DNA of 64,000 nt from Candidatus Accumulibacter sp. ACC003 (GCF_907163085.1 NZ_CAJQTX010000001.1:389001-453000); one strand, 5' to 3'. Positions 42,510-52,133 are shown, counted from the stretch's first letter. Notes: a model not told the origin generated them from the letters alone. A program made the numbers and translations.

Positions 42510-42597
42510 GCGCGCCTGGCGAGCGTTGGCCACGATCTGGGCCGGGGATTTTTCGGTCAAAGTGCGGCGGGCAAAGCGCGCTTGGGCAAAACGCGCC

Positions 42598-42627
42598 TTG
42601 CCCGGGAGGCCGGCAAGCGGCTATAAT
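42598..42627 (+). promoter_or_regulatory. Sigma-70 promoter of the rpsF operon
   Basis: TTGCCC (42598-42603) and a consensus TATAAT (42622-42627) are spaced by 18 bp, about 65 bp before the rpsF ATG. Confidence 0.75.
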
Positions 42628-42692
42628 GCGCGGTTTTTCCACCTTGCCCCACCGTTTTGCATGGCGGGGGGCTTTAACCACAAGGAGTGTTC

Positions 42693-43100
42693 ATGCGTCA
42701 TTACGAAATTGTTCTGATTATCCATCCCGATCAGAGTGAACAGGTGCCGGCGATGGTCGAGCGTTACAAGGCGTTGATCACCACGCGTGCCGGACAGATT
42801 CATCGTCTCGAAGACTGGGGACGCCGCCAACTCGCTTACCCGATCCAGAAGTTGCACAAAGCGCACTACCTGCTGCTGAATATCGAGTGCGATAACGCGA
42901 CGCTGACCGAACTCGAGCACGGCTTCAAGTTCAACGACGCCATCCTGCGGCATCTGACGATCAAGACCAAGCGTGCGGTCAGCGCGCCGTCGCCGATGAT
43001 GAAGGACGACAAGTCCAAGTCACTGCTGGAAGTGCGTGTTCCAGACGCGGCTGAAGCCGCTGCAGAGGCTGCCGAACCGGCCGCAGAACCAGCCGCCTGA
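42693..43100 (+). CDS. rpsF: 30S ribosomal protein S6
   Basis: 135 residues. [20 protein letters not shown], the [14 protein letters not shown] stretch and IKTKRAV identify bS6, which binds S18 on the platform of the 30S subunit. The alanine/glutamate-rich tail ([17 protein letters not shown]) is a common acidic extension. The start at 42693 follows AAGGAG; an earlier in-frame ATG two codons upstream is less well placed. It is the first gene of rpsF-priB-rpsR-rplI. Confidence 0.98.
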   Translation: MRHYEIVLIIHPDQSEQVPAMVERYKALITTRAGQIHRLEDWGRRQLAYPIQKLHKAHYLLLNIECDNATLTELEHGFKFNDAILRHLTIKTKRAVSAPSPMMKDDKSKSLLEVRVPDAAEAAAEAAEPAAEPAA

Positions 43101-43444
43101 TTGTCGAGGCGCTGCTGAACCGCGTCGAGCTCACTGGCATCCTGATCGAGCGCAAGGCGCTACGTTTTACACCAGCCGGTGTACCCGTAGCAGAATGCCT
43201 GATCGGGCACCAGTCAGAGCAGGTCGAAGCCGGCAGCAAACGCCGCGTCGAGTGTGAAATCCAGGCGATTGCCCTGGGTCCGACGGCGCAGTGGCTGCAA
43301 GCGGCAAGTCCTGGCGCAGCGCTCCATTTGACGGGTTTTCTCGCCGCCAGGAGCCGCAACAGCAAGCAGCCGAGACTGCATGTAACAACGATCGAATTTG
43401 TCGAAGGAAAGCAAAATGGGAAGATTCTTCAAGAAGAAGGATGA
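43100..43444 (+). CDS. priB: Primosomal replication protein PriB (non-standard start)
   Basis: About 114 codons of an OB-fold protein: [49 protein letters not shown] and [18 protein letters not shown] are the family pattern. PriB helps restart stalled forks by binding ssDNA and PriA. Between the rpsF stop and the conserved NRVEL there is no in-frame ATG, GTG or TTG. ATT at 43100, overlapping the rpsF TGA, or a CTG at 43097 or 43112-43117, are the only near-cognate choices, so the exact start is uncertain. The 3' end overlaps rpsR by 29 bp. Confidence 0.85.
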   Translation: MVEALLNRVELTGILIERKALRFTPAGVPVAECLIGHQSEQVEAGSKRRVECEIQAIALGPTAQWLQAASPGAALHLTGFLAARSRNSKQPRLHVTTIEFVEGKQNGKILQEEG

Positions 43445-43691
43445 CAAGAACGTCAAGAAACGTGGTGGTGGTCTGTTCAAGCGGCGCAAGTTCTGCCGCT
43501 TCACCGCCGAGAAGATGGAAGAGATCGACTACAAGGACGTCGACCTGTTCAAGGAATACGTCGCCGAGAACGCCAAGATCATGCCGGCTCGTCTGACCGG
43601 CACCAAGGCGGGTTACCAGCGGATGCTGTCGGTGGCAATCAAGCGTGCCCGTTTCCTGGCGCTGCTGCCGTATACCGATAATCACCAGTAA
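43416..43691 (+). CDS. rpsR: 30S ribosomal protein S18
   Basis: 91 residues. The basic N-terminus ([17 protein letters not shown]) and core [25 protein letters not shown] and [20 protein letters not shown] are bS18, the S6 partner. The ATG at 43416 follows AAGGAAA and lies within the priB 3' end. Confidence 0.98.
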   Translation: MGRFFKKKDDKNVKKRGGGLFKRRKFCRFTAEKMEEIDYKDVDLFKEYVAENAKIMPARLTGTKAGYQRMLSVAIKRARFLALLPYTDNHQ

Positions 43692-43705
43692 GCGAGGACG
43701 AGACG

Positions 43706-44164
43706 ATGCAAGTAATTCTGATGGAAAAGGTTGGCACCCTCGGCGGCCTCGGTGATCTGGTCAATGTCAAGAATGGTTATGCCCGCAACTTCCTGATCCC
43801 GAAGGGTAAAGCCAAGCGTGCGACGTCGGCGACGATGAAAGAGTTTGAAGCCAAGCGGGCCGAACTCGAGAGCGCGGCGGCTGACAAGCTGCTGGCTGCC
43901 CAGGCGTATGCCGAGAAGCTTGGCGGCGCGGTCGTCAGGATCGAGCGCAAGGCGGGTGTTGACGGTCGCCTGTTCGGTTCGGTGAGCAACTTTGACGTCG
44001 CCGATGGCCTGCGGGCTCTCGGCTTCACGGTCGAGAAATCGGACGTGCGCATGCCTGCCGGCCCGCTCAAGACGATCGGCGAGAGCCAACTCGAGGTGTC
44101 CTTGCACAGTGACGTCCTGGCGACGATCACCGTCACCATCGTCGCCGAACAGTTCAAGCTGTAG
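43706..44164 (+). CDS. rplI: 50S ribosomal protein L9
   Basis: 152 residues. [20 protein letters not shown] with [16 protein letters not shown] is the N-terminal rRNA-binding domain of bL9. A central helix ([20 protein letters not shown]) links to the C-terminal domain ([16 protein letters not shown]). It ends the operon and is followed by a strong terminator. Confidence 0.98.
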   Translation: MQVILMEKVGTLGGLGDLVNVKNGYARNFLIPKGKAKRATSATMKEFEAKRAELESAAADKLLAAQAYAEKLGGAVVRIERKAGVDGRLFGSVSNFDVADGLRALGFTVEKSDVRMPAGPLKTIGESQLEVSLHSDVLATITVTIVAEQFKL

Positions 44165-44200
44165 GTCCTTGATCCGGCACCGTCTTCTGGTGCCAGGGAA

Positions 44201-44230
44201 AAAGCCTTGCTCGTCGAGCAAGGCTTTTTT
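44201..44230 (+). terminator. Rho-independent terminator after rplI
   Basis: AAGCCTTGCTCG and its complement CGAGCAAGGCTT form a 12-pair hairpin with a very short loop, followed by a run of T. It separates the ribosomal operon from dnaB. Confidence 0.93.
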
Positions 44231-44303
44231 GCGTCCGGGCGCCGGAATAAGGCCCGGCATCGGGGTAGACTCGCGACCTCGTCCGTTCTCTTGCCGCTAG
44301 CTG

Positions 44304-45761
44304 ATGCCCATGGCCCGTCCCTCCGATTCTGATTCAGGCAATTCCGAAAACACGCAACGTCCGGGCGCTCGTGGTGCGCGGCGAGAACGGCTGCCGCAAA
44401 CCGATGCGGCGATGTCTGCACTACGCGTGCCGCCGCACTCGATAGAAGCCGAGCAGTCGGTCCTCGGAGGCTTGCTGCTCGATAACGCCGCTTTCGACAA
44501 GATCGCCGACCTGATCAGCGAGGGCGACTTCTACCGTCACGAGCACAAGCGCATTTACCGGCAGATTTGCAAGCTCCTCGAGCGCACCAAGCCGGCCGAC
44601 GCGGTGACCGTAGCCGAAGGCCTCGAACAGGCGGGCGAGGGCAAGGATACCGGTGGTCTGGCCTACCTCGGCGAACTGGCGGCCAACACGCCGTCGGCGG
44701 CGAACATCCGGCGCTACGCCGAAATCGTCCGCGAGCGGGCGATTCTTCGGCAACTGGTGAGCGCCGGCGACGAGATCGCCAGCAGCGCGCTCAACCCGCT
44801 CGGTCGCGATCCGAAAACGCTGCTCGATGAAGCCGAGGCGAAGGTTTTCGCAATTGCCGAAGGCGGCTTTCGCCACCAGAGCGGCTTTCAGCACATCAAC
44901 CCGCTGCTGACGCAGGTCGTCGAGCGCATCCAGGAACTGCACGATCGCGACAACCCGTCGGACATCACCGGCGTGCCGACCGGCTATCACGATCTCGACG
45001 GCAAGACCTCGGGTCTGCAGGGCGGTGATCTGCTGATCGTCGCTGGCCGGCCGTCGATGGGCAAGACCTCATTTGCCTTGAACATCGCCGAGCACGTGGC
45101 GATTGAAGTCGGGCTGCCGGTAGCCGTTTTCTCGATGGAAATGGGCGGCACGCAACTCGCCATGCGGATGCTGTCGTCGGTCGGTCGGCTCGATGCGCAC
45201 CGTGTCCGTACCGGTCGCCTCAACGACGACGAGTGGTCGCGCCTGTCTTTTGCCCTCGGCAAGATGCACGAAGCGCCGATCTACATCGACGAGACGCCAG
45301 CGCTCAACCCGATCGATCTGCGCGCCCGGGCACGGCGCCTGCACCGCCAGTGCGGCAAGCTCGGGCTGATCGTCATCGACTACCTGCAGTTGATGTCCGC
45401 CACCGGCCACGGTGAGAACCGGGCGACCGAAATTTCCGAGATTTCTCGCGCCCTGAAGGGTTTGGCGAAGGAGCTCGCTGTTCCCGTGATGGCGCTATCG
45501 CAGCTCAACCGCTCGCTTGAGCAGCGGCCAAACAAGCGTCCGGTGATGTCCGACCTGCGCGAGTCGGGGGCCATCGAGCAGGACGCCGACATCATCATGT
45601 TCATCTATCGCGACGAGGTTTACAACCCGGATACCGCCGAGAAGGGCGTTGCCGAGATCATCATCGGCAAGCAGCGCAACGGGCCAATCGGGACGGTACG
45701 GCTGACTTTTCTCGGCGAGTACACGCGCTTCGAGAATTTGGCAACGCCGGGCTCGTACTGA
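44304..45761 (+). CDS. dnaB: Replicative DNA helicase DnaB
   Basis: 485 residues. The N-terminal helical domain (PPHSIEAEQSVLGGLLLDN) is followed by a RecA-like helicase domain with Walker A (VAGRPSMGKTSFALNIA), VFSMEMGG, Walker B (LIVIDYLQLM) and SDLRESGAIEQDADII. DnaB unwinds DNA at the replication fork as a hexamer. A disordered N-terminal extension of about 40 residues precedes the core. ATG 44304 and 44310 are both possible starts. The order rplI-dnaB is conserved in proteobacteria. Confidence 0.96.
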   Translation: MPMARPSDSDSGNSENTQRPGARGARRERLPQTDAAMSALRVPPHSIEAEQSVLGGLLLDNAAFDKIADLISEGDFYRHEHKRIYRQICKLLERTKPADAVTVAEGLEQAGEGKDTGGLAYLGELAANTPSAANIRRYAEIVRERAILRQLVSAGDEIASSALNPLGRDPKTLLDEAEAKVFAIAEGGFRHQSGFQHINPLLTQVVERIQELHDRDNPSDITGVPTGYHDLDGKTSGLQGGDLLIVAGRPSMGKTSFALNIAEHVAIEVGLPVAVFSMEMGGTQLAMRMLSSVGRLDAHRVRTGRLNDDEWSRLSFALGKMHEAPIYIDETPALNPIDLRARARRLHRQCGKLGLIVIDYLQLMSATGHGENRATEISEISRALKGLAKELAVPVMALSQLNRSLEQRPNKRPVMSDLRESGAIEQDADIIMFIYRDEVYNPDTAEKGVAEIIIGKQRNGPIGTVRLTFLGEYTRFENLATPGSY

Positions 45762-45815
45762 CCGTCTGCCGAGCGAGCCGCCGTTTCGCTCTCGCCGGCC
45801 GAGCGGCGAGGTGCT

Positions 45816-47081
45816 TCAGCCCTCGACGCGGCTGGCGTTGACCGTGTAGCTGAGGAGGCTGCTGTCCAGGCTGTCGAAGCGGCCGGCAGGCGTTTCTGCC
45901 TCGGGCAAGACCAGAAAAGGCAAGGCGCGGCCGTTCGAGCCGCGTAGCTTGACGTCCTGGGCGCTGTTGAAAGCGACCCAGTTCATCTCCCAGAAACCAA
46001 ACAGCAATTTCTTCAGGACGACCAGCTTCGGGTCACTGCTGCTCAGGTGCTCCTCGTCGATGGCCTTGCGGACGTCTGCGGGATTGACCGGAATCCAGCC
46101 GTAACCCGGCGTATAAAACTCGGCACGGCATTGCTGGTCGGTACTGAGGTTGCCGGTCGCACCGAGGCCGGAGAACAGGCGTGAGCTATCGATGCGTTGC
46201 CCGAAAACCGGCCGCGCCGGAATGCCGATCGATCGACACAGACCGACGAATAGCAGCGAGATGTCGGCACTCTTGCCGCTCAAGTGGCCGCTGTCGAGCA
46301 TTGCCTCGACGTCACCGCTGCCGATACCGGGTCGCGACGGATCATACAAAGTGTTGTCGATCACCCAGTCGTAAATCGCCTTGCCCTGGGCGACCGGATC
46401 CTTGATCCGACCGATGGCGTGCTCGGCGGTACGGCGTACCAGTCCATCGGTTGGCACCAGGTTACTCGAGTGCAGGCAGCGGCGCAGCACGTCGCTGCGC
46501 TCGGCGGCGCTGCCGCGCTTGGTAATGTCGAAATGACGGTCTCGTTTGGCGACCTGGCTGGTGATCTGCAGCTGCGGTGTGACGCCTTCGTTCCAGTCGG
46601 CGTAAAAGACCACCATCTCCGCCGCCGGGTCGCGGTAGAGGCCGGCGCTGGCGAAATTACCTTGCCAGCCATGGCCCAGCGAACGCTGCCAGGGGGTGTC
46701 TTTGTGCAGCGCCAGTGGCAGCCATAGCCGCGCCTTGCCGCTGACCTTGTTGAGCGTGATGCTGGAGGTGATGTCGTAGATTCGCCACGGCGTCAGCGGC
46801 TCGTCCGGCAGGCTGATGGCGTCGCGCTGTTCTGCTTCTGCCGGTACGGAAGTCGCCGCAGCGGCAGGGGTGGAGGAGGTGGAAGGGGCGGAACGGGTGG
46901 AACGGGCGTGCTGCTCGACAACGGGTTTGGCGCTTGACCTGCCGCGTTTAGTGGCCCTGGTCTTGCTTGCCGGTTTGGCAGCTGCGTGAGCAGTCGTTTT
47001 CTTCTTGTTGGCGGCGAGCACCGAAGAAGGCGCCAGTAGTGCAAGAAGCGCCGAAGCAGCAAGGAAATCGCGTCGTTTCAA
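45816..47081 (-). CDS. Transglutaminase-like domain protein, exported
   Basis: About 421 residues from TTG 47081, chosen because GGAG lies six bases before it and the product then starts with a Tat-like signal (KRRDFLAASALLALLAPSSVLA). A Lys/Ala/Ser-rich linker (to about 105) follows. The C-terminal half has the papain-like transglutaminase set: KSADISLLFVGLCRSIGIPA (Cys in the expected region), AEFYTPGYGWIPVNPAD (His region) and an Asp downstream. Such proteins act as peptidases or cross-linking enzymes in the periplasm. It lies between dnaB (convergent) and the PhoH-like gene. Confidence 0.78.
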   Translation of the reverse strand: MKRRDFLAASALLALLAPSSVLAANKKKTTAHAAAKPASKTRATKRGRSSAKPVVEQHARSTRSAPSTSSTPAAAATSVPAEAEQRDAISLPDEPLTPWRIYDITSSITLNKVSGKARLWLPLALHKDTPWQRSLGHGWQGNFASAGLYRDPAAEMVVFYADWNEGVTPQLQITSQVAKRDRHFDITKRGSAAERSDVLRRCLHSSNLVPTDGLVRRTAEHAIGRIKDPVAQGKAIYDWVIDNTLYDPSRPGIGSGDVEAMLDSGHLSGKSADISLLFVGLCRSIGIPARPVFGQRIDSSRLFSGLGATGNLSTDQQCRAEFYTPGYGWIPVNPADVRKAIDEEHLSSSDPKLVVLKKLLFGFWEMNWVAFNSAQDVKLRGSNGRALPFLVLPEAETPAGRFDSLDSSLLSYTVNASRVEG

Positions 47082-47192
47082 TCGACTCTCCGGTAAGCGC
47101 AGGATCCCTGTGGCAGGGAACTGGTCGCCCGTATCGGTGGCTACAAACGAGCAGGCCGTGTCACTAGACACGGCCCGTTAACGTTCGGCAAA

Positions 47193-48614
47193 TTATAGCA
47201 CCTCGGCCGCGTAGTCAGCGAGGCGGGAGCGCTCGCCGCGTTGCAAGGTGACGTGACCGGCGTGCTTCCATCCCTTGAAACGATCGACGACATAGGCCAG
47301 GCCGGAGCTGCCTTCGGTGAGATAGGGGGTGTCGATCTGCGCAATATTGCCGAGGCAGATCACCTTGGTGGCGGGACCGGCACGGGTGATCAGTGTTTTC
47401 ATCTGCTTCGGGGTCAGGTTCTGCGCTTCGTCGATGATCAGGAATTTATTGAGGAAGGTGCGACCGCGCATGAAGTTGAGTGATTTGATCTTGATCCGGT
47501 TGCGAATCAGGTCGTCGGTGGCCGCCCGGCCCCAGTCGCCGGCATTTTCGTCGCTCCTGTTGAGCACCTCAAGGTTGTCTTCGAGAGCGCCCATCCATGG
47601 CCCCATCTTTTCTTCTTCGGTTCCCGGCAAGAAACCGATGTCCTCGCCGACCGGCACGGTGACGCGGGTCATGATGATTTCGTTGTAGCGTCGGGCTTCG
47701 AGTACCTGCGTAAGCCCCGCTGCCAGGGTCAGCAGCGTCTTGCCGGTGCCCGCCTGGCCGAGCAGGGTGACGAAATCGATCTCCGGATTCATCAATAAAT
47801 TGAGGGCAAAATTCTGCTCGCGGTTGCGCGCGGAGATTCCCCAGACGCTGTTCCTGGCGTGCGTGTAGTCGGTCAGCGTCGCGATCTCGGCGCTTGTTTC
47901 CGAGACCTCGCGGACGCTGGTGTGGAGAGGTCTTTCACCTTCGGCGATGAGGAACTGGTTGTGCAGCAATTGCGTACAAAGGGGTCCCGTGAGGCGGTAC
48001 AGCGTACGACCGTCGTGCTTCCAGGATTCCATCCCCTGAGCATGGTCGACCCAAAAACCAGGGGGCAGTTCGCGCATGCCGGTGTACAGCAAATCGGTGT
48101 CTTCCAGCACCTTGTCGTTGAAGTAGTCCTGCGCGCGCAGCCCGAGTGTGCGGGCCTTGATACGCATGTTGATATCCTTGGAAACGAGGATTACCGGACG
48201 CTCCGGATGCCGACCTTGCAGGTGGATGAGCACCGCCAGAATCTGGTTATCGGCCTTGGCTGTGGGTAAGCTTGCCGGGAGCTCGCTGGCAATCGCCTCG
48301 GTCTGCAGGAAAAGACGGCCACTGGCCAGTTTGCGGGAAGGCTCGTAGAGTTTGATGCCCTTGGCGATCGCCTCGTCCATGCTGGTAACGATCTCGTCGA
48401 GCGTCCGCGTCACCTGGCGAGCGTTGCGAGCGATCTCCGACAGGCCCTTCTTGTGGTTGTCGAGTTCTTCCAGGGTCATGATCGGCAGGAAGACATCGTG
48501 CTCCTCGAAGCGGAAGACGCTGCTCGGATCGTGCATCAGGACATTGGTGTCAAGGACGAAGAGCTTTTTCGGCCTGGCGGCCGCGTCGCTACTGACTGCG
48601 GGTGGGCGGGCCAT
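47193..48614 (-). CDS. PIN-PhoH fusion protein (PhoH2-type)
   Basis: 473 residues. An N-terminal PIN nuclease domain (about 17-150) has acidic residues D22 (FVLDTNVLMHD), E50 and D147. A PhoH ATPase domain follows, with Walker A at 286-293 (GQAGTGKT), FLPGTEEEKM and FLIIDEAQNL as Walker B. PhoH2 proteins are ATP-dependent RNA unwinding and cleaving enzymes. ATG 48614 (MARPPAVSS) is taken as the start; the open frame extends 45 codons further with no family similarity. It is followed at 110 bp by the transglutaminase-like gene. Confidence 0.9.
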   Translation of the reverse strand: MARPPAVSSDAAARPKKLFVLDTNVLMHDPSSVFRFEEHDVFLPIMTLEELDNHKKGLSEIARNARQVTRTLDEIVTSMDEAIAKGIKLYEPSRKLASGRLFLQTEAIASELPASLPTAKADNQILAVLIHLQGRHPERPVILVSKDINMRIKARTLGLRAQDYFNDKVLEDTDLLYTGMRELPPGFWVDHAQGMESWKHDGRTLYRLTGPLCTQLLHNQFLIAEGERPLHTSVREVSETSAEIATLTDYTHARNSVWGISARNREQNFALNLLMNPEIDFVTLLGQAGTGKTLLTLAAGLTQVLEARRYNEIIMTRVTVPVGEDIGFLPGTEEEKMGPWMGALEDNLEVLNRSDENAGDWGRAATDDLIRNRIKIKSLNFMRGRTFLNKFLIIDEAQNLTPKQMKTLITRAGPATKVICLGNIAQIDTPYLTEGSSGLAYVVDRFKGWKHAGHVTLQRGERSRLADYAAEVL

Positions 48615-48657
48615 TCGAGTGTTTTCCAGGTTGCCTGTGCTTGGGGGGCGATGGCGA

Positions 48658-49113
48658 TCAGAGCTGCACGACAAAATCGAGAACTTCCTGCGCGTGGCCA
48701 GCGACCTTGACGCCACGCCATTCGCGCTGCAGCACGCCTTGGCCGTCAATGACGAAGGTGCTGCGCTCGATGCCGCGAACCTGTTTGCCGTACAGCGACT
48801 TCATCTTGATCACCGAGAAAGCGGTGCACAGTAATTCGTCGGTGTCGGAGAGCAGATCGAAGGGCAGCTCCTGCTTGCTCTTGAAGTTTTCGTGCGACTT
48901 GATGCTGTCACGCGAGACGCCGACGACGATGGCGCCGGCGTTGACGAATTGTGGGTGCAGGTCGCGGAACTGCTGTGCCTCAGTGGTACATCCCGGCGTG
49001 CTGTCCTTGGGGTAGAAATAGAGCACCACCGGGCTACCCTGACAGGCTGACAGAGTGAATGTCCGGCCAGCAGTTGCCGGCAGGCTGAAATCGGCTACGG
49101 TCTGGTCGCTCAT
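48658..49113 (-). CDS. bcp: Thioredoxin-dependent peroxiredoxin Bcp
   Basis: 151 residues. [20 protein letters not shown] carries the peroxidatic cysteine of the BCP/PrxQ group; [13 protein letters not shown] and [12 protein letters not shown] are also typical. It reduces hydrogen peroxide and organic peroxides in the cytoplasm. The usual second cysteine five residues after the first is absent (TTEAQ), so it may act as a one-cysteine type. It is divergent from lexA. Confidence 0.94.
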   Translation of the reverse strand: MSDQTVADFSLPATAGRTFTLSACQGSPVVLYFYPKDSTPGCTTEAQQFRDLHPQFVNAGAIVVGVSRDSIKSHENFKSKQELPFDLLSDTDELLCTAFSVIKMKSLYGKQVRGIERSTFVIDGQGVLQREWRGVKVAGHAQEVLDFVVQL

Positions 49114-49240
49114 GGCTGTCTCTCAGGGAAGGGGGAATGAATTGTGGTAAGAAAGCGGCGCATCGGTCAAGCCGCTCGATGCCGCCATCTTTTTCAGCCG
49201 CCTGCTGCGGCGCTCGTTCTGCTTGCATTCTTGCCGAGAA

Positions 49241-49256
49241 CTGTACGAAAATACAG
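49241..49256 (+). promoter_or_regulatory. SOS box (LexA operator) of lexA
   Basis: CTGTACGAAAATACAG fits the CTG-N10-CAG consensus of LexA sites and lies 25 bp before the lexA ATG. This indicates autoregulation of lexA and SOS control of the downstream imuA-imuB genes. Confidence 0.9.
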
Positions 49257-49280
49257 TGTCAGGAACAGGAGTGGACAATC

Positions 49281-49892
49281 ATGAGCAGAGCTACGGCACT
49301 TACTTCGCGACAACAGGAAATACTCGACTTCATCCGCAACACGCTGGAGAGCCTGGGTGCGCCGCCGACCCGGGCCGAAATTGCCAGTGCCTTCGGATTC
49401 GCTTCGCACAATGCTGCCGAGGAGCACCTCAAGGCACTCGCCAGGAAAGGCATCATCGTCCTCGAACCTGGCTCGGCGCGTGGCATCCGCCTGGTCGAAC
49501 AACTTGGCCTGCCGCTGATTGGTAGTGTCGCTGCCGGCAGCCCGATTCTGGCGGTGGAAAACGTCCAGCGCCGCTATACGGTCGATAACAGCCTGTTCAG
49601 CCCGCGTGCCGATTTTCTGTTGCGCGTGCGTGGCTTGTCGATGATCAACGCCGGTATTCTGGAGGGTGACTTGCTCGCTGTGCACAGCAGCAGCGAAGCG
49701 CGTAACGGTCAGATTGTCGTTGCCAGGCTCGACGACGAGGTGACTGTCAAGCGTTTCCGTCAGCAGGACGGCATGATCCGCCTGATCGCCGAGAACCCCG
49801 ATTTCGCACCGATCGTCGTCGATTCGGAAGCGCAAACGCTGACTATTGAAGGGATCGCTGTCGGGGTAATCCGCGGTAGCGAGACGATGTGA
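49281..49892 (+). CDS. lexA: SOS repressor LexA
   Basis: 203 residues. The winged HTH (about 1-70; [32 protein letters not shown]) is followed by the self-cleavage domain: cleavage site A85-G86 in SVAAGSP, nucleophile S120 in RGLSM and general base K157 in VTVKRF. RecA filament on ssDNA stimulates cleavage and induces SOS genes. The ATG follows an SOS box; imuA begins seven bases after the stop. Confidence 0.97.
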   Translation: MSRATALTSRQQEILDFIRNTLESLGAPPTRAEIASAFGFASHNAAEEHLKALARKGIIVLEPGSARGIRLVEQLGLPLIGSVAAGSPILAVENVQRRYTVDNSLFSPRADFLLRVRGLSMINAGILEGDLLAVHSSSEARNGQIVVARLDDEVTVKRFRQQDGMIRLIAENPDFAPIVVDSEAQTLTIEGIAVGVIRGSETM

Positions 49893-49899
49893 GTGCGAC

Positions 49900-50619
49900 T
49901 TGGCAGCGCTTGTCTCCTCGTCTCCGACGCTTTCGCAAGTCCTTGATCGTGCCGATGTCTGGCGCGGTGATACGCTGGCCAGAGCGCCACTACCCGGCGT
50001 GCCGACGGGCTTTGCCGAGCTTGACTGTGAGTTGCCAGGCGGCGGCTGGCCGCGTGGCGGCCTGATCGAAATCTTGCCGGTGCATCGCGGTATCGGCGAA
50101 CTGAGCCTGCTGCTGCCGGCGCTGGCGCGGCTTTCGACCGATGAACTCTCCTGGCTCGTTTGCGTTGCTCCACCACATCCCCTGCATGCGCCAGCGCTGC
50201 AGGCTGGCGGTATTGCTTTGTCGCGACTGCTGGTGGCCAGCGCTCCAGGTCGTGATGCCGTCTGGGCCTGCGAGCGCTCACTGGCTGCCGATGGCGTTGG
50301 CGCCGTCGTCGCCTGGCTACCGGAAGTACAGGCCACGTCACTGCGCCGCCTGCAGCTGGCTGCCGAGCGCAGTGGAACACTGTTGTTTGTTTTTCGGCCG
50401 GCGGCTTGTGCCAGCCAGTCTTCGCCGGCACCGCTGCGGCTGCTGCTCGATGGGGAGGGTGAGCAACTCAGCGTTCGTCTCCTCAAGCGCCGTGGCGGCG
50501 CACAGCCGGCCCCCCTGTCCATCGCCATTCAACGCCCGCTGCGCCTGAGCCATGCTCTGGCTTGTCCTGCATCTACCGCGCCTGTCGCTCGAAGCCTTTC
50601 CCGGCCTGCCATCGCCTAG
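49900..50619 (+). CDS. imuA: Translesion synthesis protein ImuA
   Basis: 239 residues. It belongs to the RecA/SulA-like ImuA family: LPGVPTGFAELDCELPGGGWPRGGLIEILP resembles the RecA N-terminal core, without an intact Walker A. It works with ImuB and DnaE2 in SOS mutagenesis. The start is TTG at 49900, close to the lexA stop, and the 3' end overlaps imuB by 68 bp. Confidence 0.9.
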   Translation: MAALVSSSPTLSQVLDRADVWRGDTLARAPLPGVPTGFAELDCELPGGGWPRGGLIEILPVHRGIGELSLLLPALARLSTDELSWLVCVAPPHPLHAPALQAGGIALSRLLVASAPGRDAVWACERSLAADGVGAVVAWLPEVQATSLRRLQLAAERSGTLLFVFRPAACASQSSPAPLRLLLDGEGEQLSVRLLKRRGGAQPAPLSIAIQRPLRLSHALACPASTAPVARSLSRPAIA

Positions 50620-52045
50620 CGCCATCGTCAGCGGCGAACGAATCCTGGTCGCCGACCAGGCGGCGACGTCGGCCGGCGTGTTGCCCGGACTACGGCTGGC
50701 CGAGGCGTGGGCGTTGCTGCCGGCGCTGAGCATGCACCCGCGTGATCTCGAGCGAGAGCAGGCCGCCTTGAGCCGACTCGCCTGCTGGGCGGGCGCTTTT
50801 ACGTCGGAAATCTGCTGCCTGCCGCCACAGACCTTGCTGCTGGAAGTGGCCGGATCGCTGCGTCTTTTTGGCGGCGTTGCGGCGATCTTCGAGCGCATCG
50901 TTGCCGGCTGTGTCGAGCAGGGTTTTTCCCCGCAGGCGGCTTTGGCGCCAACGCCGCTCGCTGCGCAGTGGCTGGCGCTAGCCGGTGACGACGAGCCTTG
51001 TCTCGACGCGGCGCAACTGCCGCTGCGCCTCGGCAGGCTACCCTTGGCCGTGCTCGATTTGTCGTCAGAGAAACAGGCGTGCCTCGGCAATTTTGGTGCG
51101 CGTCTGCTGGCCGACGTGTTTCGCCTGCCGCGTGCCGGCCTGGCGCGCCGCCTCGGCAGCACTTTGCTCACTGACCTGGCGCGGGCGCTCGGCGATTTGC
51201 CGGACCCCCGGCCACGCTTTGTTTTTCCGCAGCACTTTGCCGAGCGGCTGGAACTGCCGATGCGGACCGAGCAGGCGATGGCCCTCGGTTTCGCCGGGCG
51301 TCGTCTGATCGCCACCTTGTGTGGTTGGCTCACGGTACGTGCCGCTGGGGTCAGCGAATGCTTGTTCGAGTTTGCCCACGAGCGCGCTAGCAGGCAGCGG
51401 CCGCCGACCGTTCTCACCCTCGCTTTCAGTACCGCCACGCGTGACGCCGAACGGATCTCGCGAGTGCTCGTCGAACGCCTGCAGCGGCTCAAACTGCCCG
51501 CCGCTGTCGAACTGGTCAGCTTGCGGGCCGAAGCGTTTGAGGATCTGCCAGGGCGTACGGCCAGCCTGTTTGGCGAACGTCGAGAGGGCGTGGTGGGCAC
51601 TGTAGACGATTCGCTGGCGGTGCTCGTCGAACGTCTGCAGGCTCGCCTCGGCAACGAGCGCGTGCATTCGCTCTCGGTGGTCTCCGAGCATCGTCCGGAG
51701 AATGCCTCGCGGCCAATCAGGCCGCGGCTGCTGGCCGGAAAAAAAGCCGTGGCAAGCGTGCTCGCTGCTTCGGCGACGCTGGCTACGGGAGCCGCTCCGC
51801 GTCCCTTGTGGCTTCTCAGCAGGCCGCAGACCTTGCGCGAAGTGGCCGGTCGGCCGCAGTGCGGTGGCGCCCTGCGGCTGCTGGCCGGCCCCGAGCGTAT
51901 CGAGAGTGGCTGGTGGGATGCGGCCGAGCCTGAGGCGCTCGGCGACCTGCGGCGCGACTACTTCGTGGCCATTTCCGTGCAAGCTGAATGGCTGTGGATT
52001 TTTCGTTGCCAGGCGGGCTGGTTTCTGCATGGCGTGTTTGCCTGA
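50552..52045 (+). CDS. imuB: Y-family polymerase-like protein ImuB
   Basis: 497 residues. The Y-family fold is recognisable (MLWLVLHLPRLSLEAFPG, LLEVAGSLRLFGG, FRLPRAGLARRLG), but the catalytic acidic residues of active Y polymerases are replaced, as is usual for ImuB. It acts as an adaptor that brings DnaE2 to the beta clamp. The start overlaps imuA. dnaE2 (imuC), which often completes the cassette, does not follow; the next gene encodes a hemerythrin. Confidence 0.92.
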   Translation: MLWLVLHLPRLSLEAFPGLPSPSAIVSGERILVADQAATSAGVLPGLRLAEAWALLPALSMHPRDLEREQAALSRLACWAGAFTSEICCLPPQTLLLEVAGSLRLFGGVAAIFERIVAGCVEQGFSPQAALAPTPLAAQWLALAGDDEPCLDAAQLPLRLGRLPLAVLDLSSEKQACLGNFGARLLADVFRLPRAGLARRLGSTLLTDLARALGDLPDPRPRFVFPQHFAERLELPMRTEQAMALGFAGRRLIATLCGWLTVRAAGVSECLFEFAHERASRQRPPTVLTLAFSTATRDAERISRVLVERLQRLKLPAAVELVSLRAEAFEDLPGRTASLFGERREGVVGTVDDSLAVLVERLQARLGNERVHSLSVVSEHRPENASRPIRPRLLAGKKAVASVLAASATLATGAAPRPLWLLSRPQTLREVAGRPQCGGALRLLAGPERIESGWWDAAEPEALGDLRRDYFVAISVQAEWLWIFRCQAGWFLHGVFA

Positions 52046-52133
52046 CTGCAGCGGATTTAACTGGTGCTTTGCGACAACCATTCTTATAATGCGTGTATTT
52101 CCACAGTCGAGCGTTCACCAGCGGAGTCCTATC

